Positions 36,363 to 47,473 are shown, counted from the first letter of the stretch. The stretch is DNA of 64,000 nt from Eurosta solidaginis (GCF_040869045.1 NC_090323.1:168724083-168788082); one strand, 5' to 3'. Notes: generated from the letters alone by a model not told the origin. Made by a program: numbers and translations.

Positions 36363-37596
36363 CAGTCGGAATAGGGAGGGCAGCTAGGCGGCTGTCTGTA
36401 AAGGATTTATATTCTTCCCACTTTCCTTTTTTGAAGTTTATTAAAGTGCGTTTTTCAGTTACGATGAAGTCGGCGTTACGCTCATGCGAAATAAGTATGG
36501 GCAGGTGGTCGGATGCCAATGTTACCATCGGCTGCCAGTTGACGCAGTTTACGAGTTCTGCGCTCACGATTGAGATATCTGGCGAGCTGTGACAGCTTCC
36601 TACCATACGTGTGGGAGCGTCTCCGTTTATTGTACAGAACGTCGTTTCTTCTATTTGATCCGCCAACATCTCACCCCTACTGTCCGCCCGCAAGTTTGAA
36701 TGCCATAGATCATGATGGGCATTGAAATCGCCTAAGATAATGCGATTGTTGCCGGTGAGTAAAGGCCTGATATTAGGGCGGTATCCACTGGGGCAACAGG
36801 TGGCAGGAGGGATGTAGATGTTGATGATTTCTAGGTTTGCATCGCCTGACCGGACAGATAGGTCTTGACGTTCTAAGACATTGTCCCTGCGGTCGATGCC
36901 AGGATCAAATATACAATATTGCACAGAGTGGTGTATGATAAACGCGAGACCGCCTCCATTTCCGCTCTCGCGGTCTTTCCTGTGGACGTTATACCCAGAG
37001 CAGGCCTGCAATGCAAATCTTGCTGTGAGTTTAGTCTCTTGAATCGCAGCAATGCGGATGTTGTGCCGCTTCATGAAATCGACTATCTCCGTAATCTTCC
37101 CAGTTATTCCATTACAGTTTAACTGCAGAATTCTTAGACGTAGACTACGGGACGCCCTTGAGCGTGAACAGCAAGGAGCCACAAAAGATTTATAAAAGTT
37201 ACGTGGACCACGGGTTTTAGGATCAAGCCCAGAACAACCTGTCCGATCCAACCGTCCCTTGCACGAGACACACTGAACAGAGTATGACCGTCCTAAAAAG
37301 ATTCTTTTCCGGCAGATGCAGCAAAACCATTTCTCAGGACCGGGGTCAGGAGACGGACCCGGATTGGATTCAATGCCTTCCCGGAGTAAGAGAATATGGA
37401 GCAGTCCTGCTGCAAGGAGCTGCTGGGAGGATGACAATTTGTGGGAGGGACGAAACAAATTAGATGGGGTCACACTGAAATGACAGTCCTTGGTGGGGAA
37501 AAATCCCGAGTCGCTCCGGTACATAGAACCGACTGCCTTGGGAAGCGAGAGTAGGTTATCGAAAAGTGAAGTACTCTCTCCCCGAAAAAACACCAC
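36285..37596 (-). pseudogene. LINE polyprotein, N-terminal and endonuclease part
   Basis: This frame opens after a TAG, and the first codons are GTG. The first ATG is at residue 25 (37522-37524). Residues 74-81 read GIESNPGP, a 2A-like ribosome-skipping motif preceded by LLHILLLRE. A Cys-rich finger follows (WFCCICRKRI..SVQCVSCKGRL..TGC, about 89-125). The endonuclease follows with QLNCNG, QETK, GDFNAHH, SPDIS and SDHLPIL, so its catalytic residues are all present. The product would nick target DNA for target-primed reverse transcription. A one-base shift near 36285 moves the RT into another frame. The known copies of this family I recall from tephritids are very similar. Confidence 0.85.
37354..37377 (-). 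other. 2A-like motif GIESNPGP
   Basis: Codes for GIESNPGP, residues 74-81 of the LINE frame, just before the zinc finger. The canonical 2A motif is D(V/I)ExNPGP. Here the first Asp is Gly, while NPGP and the hydrophobic stretch upstream are kept. Confidence 0.65.
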
Positions 37597-37610
37597 GCTC
37601 TATAAGTCCT

Positions 37611-38577
37611 CATAATATGGTTCCTGAAGTATGGCTCGGAATCATGGATAGTGTCGAGAAAGTCCCTTAGAGAGTTCGAGACGAAATTTCTCCGGAGGAT
37701 ATATGGTTATGTTTGTGACCCAATTGTGTGCATTGAAGGATGTTTCATGATGAGCTAAATAGATCTTGTGGAGAAAGAAGCAAATTGTCACGAATAAAAG
37801 CGCATAGCCTCTGTGATCTAGGTTATGTAATGTGATCAGACGAGGACGCTCGACATACTGAAAGGAGGAGATTTTTATTGAGTTGGGACGGGTACGTGAA
37901 GGAAGACTTGATCCCTCTTGGCGCTGCCTATTGGAGTCAGTTATAATGAAGCAGGCCCAACTAGCTACGCAACGACTAAAGTTGCCTTGCCATTTAACTT
38001 CCAATTAACAAAGGAATGAATTGTACACATGTGCGACATATTTTGCCTAAGATCCCAAATACGAGCACAACATTCATAGGCCTTAAAGTACCTACTAAAG
38101 CATGTGCCCATGCATACATGCCTACGTACGTACGTACATACGTACACTAGGCATGTAAACAAGCTAAAAGTCATTATCCCACCTCCTACAAATGCAATAT
38201 ATCAAATGAAACCTTACATTTAGGGCTATCTCAATAAATCATAAGACTTCCTTATTTATTTCGTACGGCCGACACAAATGTCCGTACAAATGGTTAAGTT
38301 GCGACAAGTGGAAGCCACCCGCTTGCCAACAAATTCGCCTATACAAATGGCTAAAGTCAATGTAAACGGCGTCACTTGCCGACAAGCTAAAATTAAAAGC
38401 AGGCGCTGAAAAAGATAAAAAAAATATTATCGATTTACGGTAGCTTAAAAAGTTGGCTGTTGAATTGTAGCGCTGTGGTAAGCACAACAAATGATTGCAT
38501 GCAGTGGTAGTAGTTGCAGTTGTACAACAAGTTCAATCCATTATAATGGTAACAGCAAAAATGGCAGCAATAAAAGG
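37611..38577. other. No gene seen
   Basis: No coding region was supported. A (TACG)n-type run lies at about 38122-38145. Confidence 0.45.
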
Positions 38578-38598
38578 CAGCAGCAGCAGCAGCAGCAG
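38578..38598 (+). repeat. (CAG)7 microsatellite
   Basis: Seven CAG triplets, with other CAG/CAA-rich stretches nearby (38520-38760). No reading frame supports a polyglutamine protein. Confidence 0.95.
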
Positions 38599-38821
38599 TA
38601 ACGCCGCGCATGCGCTACATATTAAAGTCACAGTATGGACAATAACAACAATGAGTGCAACATAAGCGGTGAAGCAAACTTTATAGCTATAACTGCACTC
38701 GAGCGACAGAGCGATAATTGTGACAGCACCGACAACAACAGCAGCAGCAGGTCCTTTTTGCTTAACGCGCACTGACAAGATATGAATCGCAAATTTTTTT
38801 TCTTTCTCATATCACGATTGA

Positions 38822-38862
38822 AGTATTTTTTTTTTTAATTTTTTTTTTTATTTTTTTTTTTT
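38822..38862 (+). repeat. Poly-T tracts
   Basis: Three close T runs of 8-12 bases in 'tttttttttaattttttttttatttttttttttt'-like sequence. Confidence 0.9.
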
Positions 38863-39225
38863 GGAGTTTAAGTTAAATGAATGTGCCGCTCTCTTGCTGT
38901 CAGCCTGCCTTATAAAATAGCAAAAATACCTCTATATGAGCGCTCAAGACTTTGATATTAACAATTGTAATTGCATCTATTGCGGACCAAACTTTTGAAT
39001 TGTTTTTATTTCCCTTTGCCAGGCAGCACGTCCATTGGGAGAAATAATGTTTAATTAAAGATTTGTAATTTGTGATAATGCCAAATAGATTTTCGTTGAC
39101 AATTCACTGGACACATTTATGCTTAAAGCTATGTACTTTTTTGTATGTATCGTAGAATGTTGTAGCTTCGCTAGTTGGACATTTTCAAAGGGAATTGTCG
39201 AGCACAAAATATACATATTTAAACA

Positions 39226-39348
39226 AAAATTTTTTTTATTAAAAACTTGTTTCTAAAATTTTGATGTTTGTTTGCCCGGAGCGCGAACCTGTGAACTTCG
39301 GTGTGGTAGGCGGACTACACTACCACGGCGACCGCGATGAGAATAAGA
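39226..39348 (-). mobile_element. tRNA-derived SINE, head portion
   Basis: On the minus strand: box A-like GTGGTAGTGTAGTCCGC (39326-39310) and box B-like GGTTCGCGCTCC (39289-39278), then 'gggcaaacaaacatcaaaattttagaaacaagtttttaat'. The head-then-body order fits a dipteran tRNA-derived SINE. The body of the same family is seen alone at 42229-42345. The 3' end is missing. Confidence 0.65.
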
Positions 39349-40039
39349 ACGAAAAGTAGAGCATAAATTAGATTAGAATGGGTTAGAGAGTGAAAAGGGG
39401 TAGCAAGGCTCACTTTTTAAACGGTTTTATTTAGCTTGACTTGACAGGCCGACCGTTGTGAACGAATTTTGTAATTAAAATTTAAGCAACTTCCCGATAA
39501 GCTACAAGCTTGAAACTTGGAATATATTTCAGAACCCGATGATAGTGCAATAATAAGCAAAAAGCTCCGATAAGTGCCGCATGGATCGAAATATTTCAAA
39601 AAATCGTATTTGTGGTCCGATTTGGCTCATATTTGGAACAAATATTACATACAGTGCGGTAGAAGTGACATCAAAATACTTTAGAGTTCGAGGAGGGACA
39701 AGCATACGTGGCGCCGAGTCGAGTAAAGTCTTTGGAAGGATTATGTATTGAGGACTTAAATTGTAACAAATTGTCACGGAAGAGTCCTTGTAATAATGAG
39801 GCACTAAATGAACTAAATAGAATGAGAAATAATAGGCAATTAAATAAAGACTAAAAACATAAAAATAAAATTATTAAAAAAAAATTTAAAGTTTGTATGT
39901 TTTTAATAATCGGGGGTTGCCCATATTGCTTTTTTTTTTTTTTTTTAAATGTATGAAAACATTTATTTGAAGCAATTTTTTAATTTTATAATTTATTTAA
40001 TAATTTGGGAAAAATTTAAACAACGTGACATCAGGACGG

Positions 40040-40172
40040 ACAAGGCGACAGCTGTTTCGATTATACCTCGTAAATCTCTTCAAAGCCTTTTCTCCCGAGA
40101 GTTGGAGTCGAACTCGCACTCCTACGATAGTTGAAATGGTTATAAACGCATTCAGCTACGTCATGCCTTAGT
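40040..40172 (-). mobile_element. tRNA-derived SINE-like sequence
   Basis: On the minus strand: box A-like GACGTAGCTGAATGCG (40162-40147) and box B-like GAGTTCGACTCC (40115-40104), followed by 'aactctcgggagaaaaggc'. Spacing fits a pol III promoter. A complete tRNA fold was not evident. Confidence 0.6.
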
Positions 40173-40204
40173 TGTTGCCTTAGTTGTTGTAAAAAAAACA
40201 CATT

Positions 40205-42096
40205 TTGGTCGATATCTGGAAAACGCCTTCACATATACAACTACCACCACTCCCTTTTAAAACACTCATTAATACCTTTAATTTGATACCAATATCGTAC
40301 AAACACATTCTAGAGTCACCCCTGGTCCACCTTTAAAGCGATATCTCGAAAAGGCGAACACCTATAGAACGAAGGCCCACTCCCTTTTAAAAATACTCAC
40401 TAACACCTTTCATTTGATACCCATATCGTACAAACATATTCTAAAGTCACCCCTGGTCCACCTTTGTGGCGATATCTCGAAAAGGCGAACACCTATAGAA
40501 CGAAGGCCCACTCCCTTTTAAAAATACTCATTAACACCTTTCATTTGATACCCATATCGTACAAACAAAGTCAAGAGTCACCCCTGGTCCATCTTTATTG
40601 CGATACCTCGAAAAGGCGTGCACCTATAGAACTAAGACCCCTCCCTTTTAAAATACTCATTAACACCTTTCGTTTGATACCCATATTGCACAAACGAATT
40701 CTAGATCACCCCTGGTCCACCTTTATGGCGGTATCTCGAAACGGCGTCCACCTATGGAACTAAGGATTACTCCCTTTTAAAATACTCATTAACACCTTTC
40801 TTTTGATATCCATATTGTACAAACAAATTCTAGGGTCACTCCTAATCCACCTTTATGGCGATATCTCGAAACGGTGTCCATCTATGGAACTAAGGATTAC
40901 TCCCTTTTAAAATACTCATTAACACCTTTCTTTTGATACCCATATCGTACAAACGCATTCTAGAGTCACCCCTGGTCCACCTTTATGGCGATATCTTGAA
41001 AAGGCGACCACCTATACAACAACCACCACTCCCTTTTAAAACCCTCATTAATACATTTAGTTTGATACCCATATCGTACAAACACATTCTAGAGTCACCC
41101 CTGGTCCACCTTTATGGCGATATTTCGAAACGGCGTCCACCTATAGAACTAAGGCCCACTCCCTTTTAAAATACTCATTAGCACCTTTCGTTTGATGCCC
41201 ATATTGTACAAACATATTCTAGGGTCACCCATGGTCCACCTTTATGCCGATATCTCGAAACGGCGCCCACCTATGGAACTAAGGATTACTCCCTTTTAAA
41301 ATACTCATTAACACCTTTCTTTTGATACCCATATTGTACAAACAAATTCTAGGGTCACCCCTGGTCCATCTTTATGGCGATATCTTGAAACGGCGTCCAC
41401 CTATGGAACTAAGGATTACTCGCTTTTAAAATACTCATTAACACCATTCGTTTGATACCCATATCGTACAAACGCATTCTAGAGTCACCCCTGGTCCACC
41501 TTTATGGCGATATCTTGAAAAGGCGACCACCTATACAACAACCACCACTCCCTTTTAAAACCCTCATTAATACATTTAATTTGATACCCATATCGTACAA
41601 ACACATTCTAGAGTCACCCCTGGTCCACCTTTATGGTGATATTTCGAAACGGCGTCCACCTATAGAACTAAGGCCCACTCCCTTTTAAAATACTCATTAA
41701 CACCATTCGTTTGCTGCCCATATTGTACAGACAAATTCTGGGGTCACCCCTGGTCCACCTTTGTGGCGATATCTCGAAACGGCGTCCACCTATGGAACTA
41801 AGGATTAGTCCTTTTTAAAATGCTCATTAACACCTTTCATTTGATACCCATATCGTACAAACGCATTCTAGAGTCAACCCTGATCCACCTTTATGGCGTC
41901 CACATATAGAACTATCGCCCACTCCCTAATAAAATACTCTTTAATGACTTTCATTTGATACACATGTAATACAAACACATTCCAGGGTTTCCCTCGGTTC
42001 ATTTTCCTACATGGTTATTTTCCCTTATGTTGTCACCTTAGCTCTCAACTGAGTATGTAATGTTCGGTTACACCCGAACTTAACCTTCCTTACTTG
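40205..42096 (-). mobile_element. Expanded copy D of the '129-bp module' family
   Basis: On the minus strand it starts at the family 5' end (AACAAGTAAGGAAGG, 42096 downwards) and then consists almost only of the tandem module. The marker 'cctggtccacc' recurs on the plus strand at 40321, 40452, 40583, 40711, 40841, 40971, 41100, 41230, 41360, 41490, 41619, 41749 and 41879: 13 units, spacing 128-131. The long 3' half present in copies A and B is missing. Open frames such as those at 40933 and 41452 are repeat artefacts. Confidence 0.9.
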
Positions 42097-42228
42097 TTTT
42101 TAATAATTTTATTTTCAAGCTTTTAGTCTTTATTTAATTGCCTATTATTTCTCATTCTATTCAGTTCATTTAGTAACTCATTATTAAAAGGACACTTTCC
42201 TAACAATTTGTTACAATCTAAGTCCTCA

Positions 42229-42345
42229 CCGATTTCGAATGGCAGATGAAGTTTCACTGAGAGGCTTTACATAGCGGGAATACTCTCGAGTGTTTGCCAA
42301 ATAAATGCCGAGAGGCGACCTCACGTGGAAAAACTTTTTTTCTAA
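42229..42345 (-). mobile_element. tRNA-derived SINE, body fragment
   Basis: The blocks 'aatggcagat', 'actctcgagtgtttgcc' and 'tgccgagaggcgacc', followed by 'aaaaactttttttcta', correspond to the body of the SINE family whose head is at 39226-39348. It abuts the right inverted arm. Confidence 0.5.
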
Positions 42346-42704
42346 TTGAACAAACACTACCTTAACATCCGATATCTCTGAAGTTTCAACATAAACGCTG
42401 TATCCCAGCTAAAAATATTTGTGACTTTTGGTGAGACATGTAATGCCGTGTAGCTGTGTGCGGTATAGAATTAAGACGTCAATACCGAGGGTGGTTTCAC
42501 TAGATAGTATCACCCTAGAGCAGTAGAAAACATTCCAGCTCATTGGCGGCACTTACCAACTCAGCCGTTTGAGCTCTAAAAGCACGAGGAGATCCTATAG
42601 TCGGAAAACAAGTTGTAACCGTTGAACCTCGTTATCAATACACGAAATCGAACTCTAGAGGAGGAAAGCAGACTACCAAAGATGGACGCTTCACTCCGGC
42701 TGCC

Positions 42705-43470
42705 GTCGTTGCGGACATTGTGTCAGCTTAAAATCATAGTTATCCAGAAGCAACGCTATTATAAACAATGAATGTCCTTCATGCGATGTATCCCCACAAG
42801 ACATCAAACATTTTTATACCTTTCATGAAAATGAAATTGTATATTAAGTTTGTCATGAATCTCAAAGTTATAAGTCCTTGAAGGAGAAGAGATAGACCCA
42901 CTAATAAGTACACCGAAATGATCAAGATGACGAGATGAGTTGATTTTCCACTCCCGTCTGTCTGTCTGTCTGTTTGAACGCAAATTCGTCCTTCAAATTT
43001 TGAGATATCTTGATGAAATTTGATGAACTGGTATATTTGGGTGTCCGATGGATCATTTGTCCGAACCGACCGAATCGGTTCACATACGCATATATCCCCA
43101 TATAACCGATTTTTCGAATAAGAGAAGTTTTGTCATTTATTCCTCATTTTGACAGCTAAAAGATTGAAATTTCAAAGGATGATTACTAATAAGATATATA
43201 TTGTTGTCTGAAAAAACCCGTTAGGATCGGTCTTATGTATAATATATGCCCCATTCAACTGATTAATTAGGTTTTACGAATTTTTTAAATTTCAACTCAT
43301 TATTGTTTAGCCCCCTTCATGAAAGGTATGAAGTATTTTGCACAGGTGAAGACAGTCACGTCCTTATTTATTTCAATTGTAATATGCATCCAACGCCTCC
43401 AATGGGGGTGAACCAGCCCTGTTGAAACTACAAGTTTCCTTTGACTACCGTTATAAGACAATTAGTGAGT
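42705..43470 (+). pseudogene. Relic of the Jockey-like LINE C-terminal block, split by a repeat
   Basis: Plus strand. 42705-42811 gives TLCQLK and, after a shift, NNECPSCDVSPQDIKHF, matching the NVCPACNVSPHDTNYLF block of the LINE at 34-37 kb. 43374-43470 resumes with CNMHPTPPMGV, matching CNVEPTPLTPL, and continues to the 'PLEDIDDN' region. The gap between is exactly the repeat at 42812-43373. It is far more decayed than the 34-37 kb copy. Confidence 0.6.
42812..43373 (+). mobile_element. Dispersed repeat with inverted ends, inserted in the LINE relic
   Basis: Near the ends ATACCTTTCATGAA (42816-42829) and TTCATGAAAGGTAT (43316-43329) are perfect inverted copies. The middle has 'cccgtctgtctgtctgtctg', 'ttgatgaaatttg' and 'ccatataaccgatttttc'. 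The 3' end (gaagacagtcacgtccttattt) resembles a decayed CTTACTTG terminus. It is non-coding. I recognise the pattern from fly genomes but cannot name the family. Confidence 0.6.
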
Positions 43471-43881
43471 CGTCATGCCTATTTATTTGGGTGATGCATG
43501 TTAACTCAAAAATAAAAGCAACAGGAACGACTACCGGTATTATCTATGCAACTCCATAAATCGCCTAACTGCTTAGACCAATTAGTTGACTGTATGAACC
43601 TGATTTTTTAGAAGTCCCTGTATATATAAGAGGTAACATAGCCTCAACTTGTTTTCTCCGCATTCGGACACCTCCTATCATGTATAAGGTCACTGTTCGA
43701 CTAGAATATTTGAGGTTCATTGCAATACTTTCGATTTTGAAATTCATAGTTGATTTACGTGAATTCCCCAATGGTTGGTATCTGACTTTTACGAAAAGTG
43801 AATTATCTTACGAGATCACGTAAAAAATTGAACTATTTTGGTAGTTTGTTTAGCAATTATCAATTCAAACAAAAAGACAAA

Positions 43882-44888
43882 AACAAGTAAGGAGGGTTAA
43901 ATTCGGGTGTAACCGAACATTACATACTCAGCTGACAGCTTTGGAGATAAAATAAAGGAAAATCATCATGTAGGAAAATGAACCTAGGGTAACCCTGGTA
44001 CGTGTTTATATGACATGTGTATCAAATTAAAGGTATTAAAGAGTATTTTAGAAGGGAATGGGCCATAGTTCTATAGTTGGACGCCATTCCGGGATATCGC
44101 CATAAAGGTGAATCAAGGGTGACTCTAGAATGTGTGTTGTACGATATGGGTATCAAATGAAAGGTATTAATGAATATTTTAAAAGGGCGTGGGCCTTGGT
44201 TCTATAGGTGGACGCCTTTTCGAGAAATCGCCATAAAGGTGGACCAGGAGTGACTCTAGAATATGTTTTTAAGATATGGGTATCAAATGAAAGGTTCTAA
44301 TGATCATTTAAAACGGAAAGGGCCTTAGACCTATAGGTGGACGCCTTTTCGAGATATCGCCATAAGGGTGGCCTAGAGGTGACTCTAGAATGTGTTTGTA
44401 CGATATGGGTATCAAATTAAAGGTATTAATGAGGGTTTTAAAAGGGAGTGGCCCCTAGTCGTATATGTGAAGGCGTTTTCGAGATATCGACCAAAATGTG
44501 GATCAGGGTGACCCAGACCATCATATGTCGGGTACCGCTAATTTATTTATATATGTCATACCACGAACAGTATTCCTGGCAAGATTCCAAGGGCTTTTGA
44601 TTTCGTCCTGCAACACTTTTCATATTCTTCTTCTTAATATTGTAGGTGGCACACCCTTCTTACAAAGTTTTTTCTAAAGTTATATTTTGCGTCAATAAAC
44701 CAATCCAATTACCATGTTTCATCCCTTTTTAATATTTCGTATAGAATTATGGGATTTTTTAGTTTTTCGTAATTTTCGATATCAAAAAGTGGGCGTGGTC
44801 ATAGTCGGATTTCGGCCATTTTTCATACCAAGATAAGCTGAGTTCAAATAAGTACGTGAACTAAGTTTAGTAATGGTATATCGAGTTT
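43882..44888 (+). mobile_element. '129-bp module' repeat copy E, left part
   Basis: It starts AACAAGTAAGGAGGGTTAAA, has four modules (about 44010-44510) and the middle segment, and breaks at 44888 in 'tatatcgagttt'. The rest resumes at 56583. The copy was split by the LINE between these points. Confidence 0.8.
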
Positions 44889-44969
44889 TCATATTTCATA
44901 TTTCACCTTACTGACTAGATTTACAAGTTTGCAAATTAACTTAAAACTAAGTAACTAAAATTAATTAAT

Positions 44970-45455
44970 TCAAGGATGAGATAAATTTTTTCGATAGTAA
45001 GACTCAATCCGTAACTTAAACAAAGGCCTGGGCATTGCAAGGTCAAGATTTAGCATTCTGGAAATTTTATTTAACTCTTCGAAACCTCTTGTGAGAGGGG
45101 CAAAGCTAAGGTAATTGGTTCTCAGAACTTCACCGTAGAATATATTATTAGAGCGTAGAGATCTACTAGGAACTAGAAAATTTAACTGCTCCAACAGAGC
45201 TGAGCAATCAATAGTACCAGAGATAATATCGTAAATAAACATTAAATGTTGTATTGAGCATCTGACATGCAGTGGCATAACATTTTTAAGCATGCACCTG
45301 TTTATATAAGGTGGTAGGGGATTAACAAAATGAAGGGGTAGGAATCGAATGAATTTACGTTGAACTCTTTCAATTCTAGCAGAGTATGTGCTGTAAATGG
45401 GATTCCATATGATAGAGGCGTACTCTAATTTAGATCGCACTAATGAATTATACAA
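44970..45455 (-). pseudogene. CR1/Jockey-like LINE C-terminal domain
   Basis: 161 residues beginning YNSLVRSKLEYASIIWNPIY and ARIERVQRKFIRFLP, the conserved block after the RT in CR1/Jockey-type LINEs, then a helical tail ending FKLRIESYYRKNLSHP. Open over its length, with about 80 bases of 3' sequence after the stop. Confidence 0.78.
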
Positions 45456-45599
45456 TATTCTCCTAGTGTATGAGTCCTTAAAATCCTTCGCATAACGCCA
45501 TAAAAAAGCTAAATTAGCATACGCTTTTGGTATAAGATAGTTAACATGATTAACGAAAGTGAACTAAGGGTCGAAAATGACACCAAGATCACGAAATTC

Positions 45600-46661
45600 T
45601 TTGACCGTTTAATCATCAGCATAAAGTAAATAATTTTAATGCTTTAAATATAAGCCGACGTCATTAATGAAGATAACAAATAAGATTGGACCGAGAATAC
45701 TACCTTGTGGCACCCCAGAGGTTGCCAAGAACTCATACGACCTCATATTCTCGATTTCAACAAATAAAATTCGGTTTGTCAGGTATGACTTTAACTATGA
45801 CAGAAAAGCTGAATGGAAACCAATGTACTCAAGTTTCTGAAGAAGTATCTCGTGGGACACTGTATCAAACACCTTAGAGAAATCTGTATATATAGTATCA
45901 ACTTGATACCCATCCTTAAAAGCAGAAACACAGTATTGCTAAAAAACAGCTAAGTTTGTCACTGTTGAACGACACGCAACAAACCCATGCTGACATGGAT
46001 CGATTATTCCTTTAATAGCAAAAGCCAACTTCTCCTTTACTACTTTCTCAAACAGTTTTGAACAAGTTGATAGTTTAGAGATTGGCCTGTAGTTTGCTAC
46101 CTCGCTCTTATTTCCAGACTTGAAGATTGGAGTAATAGAAGCCAATTTCCATCGATCAATGAAAACGCCAGTGGACAATGACACATTAAAGATATGGCAC
46201 AACGGCATGCATAACGAGCTACTATATTTTTTAACCAAAAAAGGAGACAGCCCATCAATATCTTTTTTTAAAGAAGATTGTAGTGACGAGATGCAAATAA
46301 TAATATCTGATTCCGATACCAATAATGAGCCAAAGTCCAAGGAATTAGCTGTATCAGAACCAACCCTAACATCAGAAATATTAGAGTCAACAACAAAATT
46401 AGATTTGAAAAAATCAGCAGAAAGGTTCACTGTTTCCACTAAACTGTTTGAACTATTGCCATTAAAATTGACAGAGGTTGGAATATTGGAGCAAACTTTT
46501 TTTGTACTGACAAAGTTCCAAAAGGTCTTGGGATTTTGCTTTAACTCTTCTTCGAAACGGGAGATGTATTTATTATATAAAAACTTATCAAGCACATTGA
46601 ACTGCTTCATGTATAATAAGTATCGATCTCTAAATGAAAAGTCGTTGGTTGCTTTGTACAA
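45600..46661 (-). pseudogene. CR1/Jockey-like reverse transcriptase
   Basis: A pre-RT segment (FWNFVSTKK) is followed by KKDIDGLSPFLVKKY, ITPIFKSGNKSEVANYRPIS and CQHGFVACRSTVTNL. After a stop near 45940 come motif A TDFSKVFDTVSHEIL, motif B SGVPQGSILGPILFVIFIND and motif C LLYADD (about 45630). Just after YADD a deletion joins it to 'VKEFRDLGVIFDP'. The two catalytic Asp motifs survive, but the frame is not open. Confidence 0.8.
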
Positions 46662-46721
46662 CTTAAAATACTTATTTCTAAGATTTTTAAGCTTTTTTAA
46701 CCTGTTATTGTACCAGGGTAA

Positions 46722-47440
46722 TTAATGTATTTTGCTTCGAAGAAGGGAGAGATTTCTACTAAATATATCAGATAACTGCAGCAGAAAAATTTCAAAGCAT
46801 TCAGACGCATTTTTAGCACAGAAAATAGACTTCCATTCAACTTCAGCAATACTCGAATTGAGTGTATCAAAATTTGCATCTTTGAAATTGTAGGAGGGAG
46901 TATTTTGAGTGGTATTGTTGTTAGGTACAAATTCAATGAATTCTAATAATAAAGATAAGGGTACGTGATGCATGTCCGATTTACAGATAGGAAATTGATA
47001 CTCAGATAAGTGAGAAATTAAATTTTCATCGACAAAAATAAGATCCAGTATATTATTTAGCTGGTTCACAAATGAATTAATCTGAACAAAGTTGGCACTA
47101 AAAATAGTATCTAAAAAATTATTTCATGTTGATGATTGACATTCATAGGTGCTAATAGATTGTCATTTAGCAATTTTGACCAAACAACCCTGTTCAGATT
47201 AAAATCACCCAAAACGCAAAAATTACTGTTTACATTTTTTTCGTAAACTTCAAAAATATTATTCACATGCGCGCAGTACAGAGACTCATTGCTACAAGGC
47301 GGAATATACGATACACAAATAAACAGCTTTCCAAACAGCCCACAAATAGAGACACACATTTGGTCCAGTAGCGAGTCAGTATTGGGGAGCTGAACGAAAG
47401 AAGAAAGGAGTAGTACCCCGCCACCTCTTTGCCATTATAG
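46722..47440 (-). pseudogene. CR1/Jockey-like endonuclease, main part
   Basis: Minus frames read RGGGVLLLSS (47430-47400), FICVSYIPPCSNES, VLGDFNLNRVVWSK, ILDLIFVDENL and SDMHHVPLSL, the usual order of AP-endonuclease motifs in this LINE group. The start of the domain (IVETWLNNDFFDAEFFD..YRKDRDPIKTG) is at 56583-56415, on the far side of the LTR element. It is broken by stops. Confidence 0.8.
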
Positions 47441-47473
47441 TGTTAACTACTTTGTATTATTTACTTTAATTTA

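Larger units (their letters stand above)
34018..37610 (-). mobile_element. Jockey-like LINE, nearly full-length polyprotein
   Basis: A non-LTR retrotransposon on the minus strand. It holds an N-terminal 2A-like/zinc-finger region, an AP-type endonuclease, a reverse transcriptase, a C-terminal Cys-His block and a (CAA/TAA)n 3' tail at 34020-34050. Only one frameshift (near 36285) and one nonsense codon (35078-35076) separate it from an open frame, so the copy is young. The 3' UTR is almost absent and coding runs into the tail. The 5' boundary is uncertain, and no target duplication was found. Confidence 0.85.
39749..42228. repeat. Inverted arms (about 132 bp) around repeat copy D
   Basis: The left arm 39749-39880 (tgaggacttaaattgtaac ... 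aaaataaaattattaaaaa) matches the reverse complement of the right arm 42097-42228, with roughly one difference per ten bases. The interior is about 2.2 kb and holds a SINE-like head and copy D. The arms could be the terminal repeats of a foldback-like element or an inverted duplication of the insertion site. Confidence 0.75.

Noticed and set aside
38520..38760. CAG/CAA-rich stretch as a polyglutamine exon
   Set aside because: No frame stays open with supporting sequence around it.
39278..39326. Functional tRNA gene
   Set aside because: Box A and B words are present, but a full cloverleaf and terminator context are not. SINE body sequence follows.
40464..41688. Near-identical 78-codon frames
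   Set aside because: They are two copies of a four-unit repeat block in copy D, not paralogous genes.
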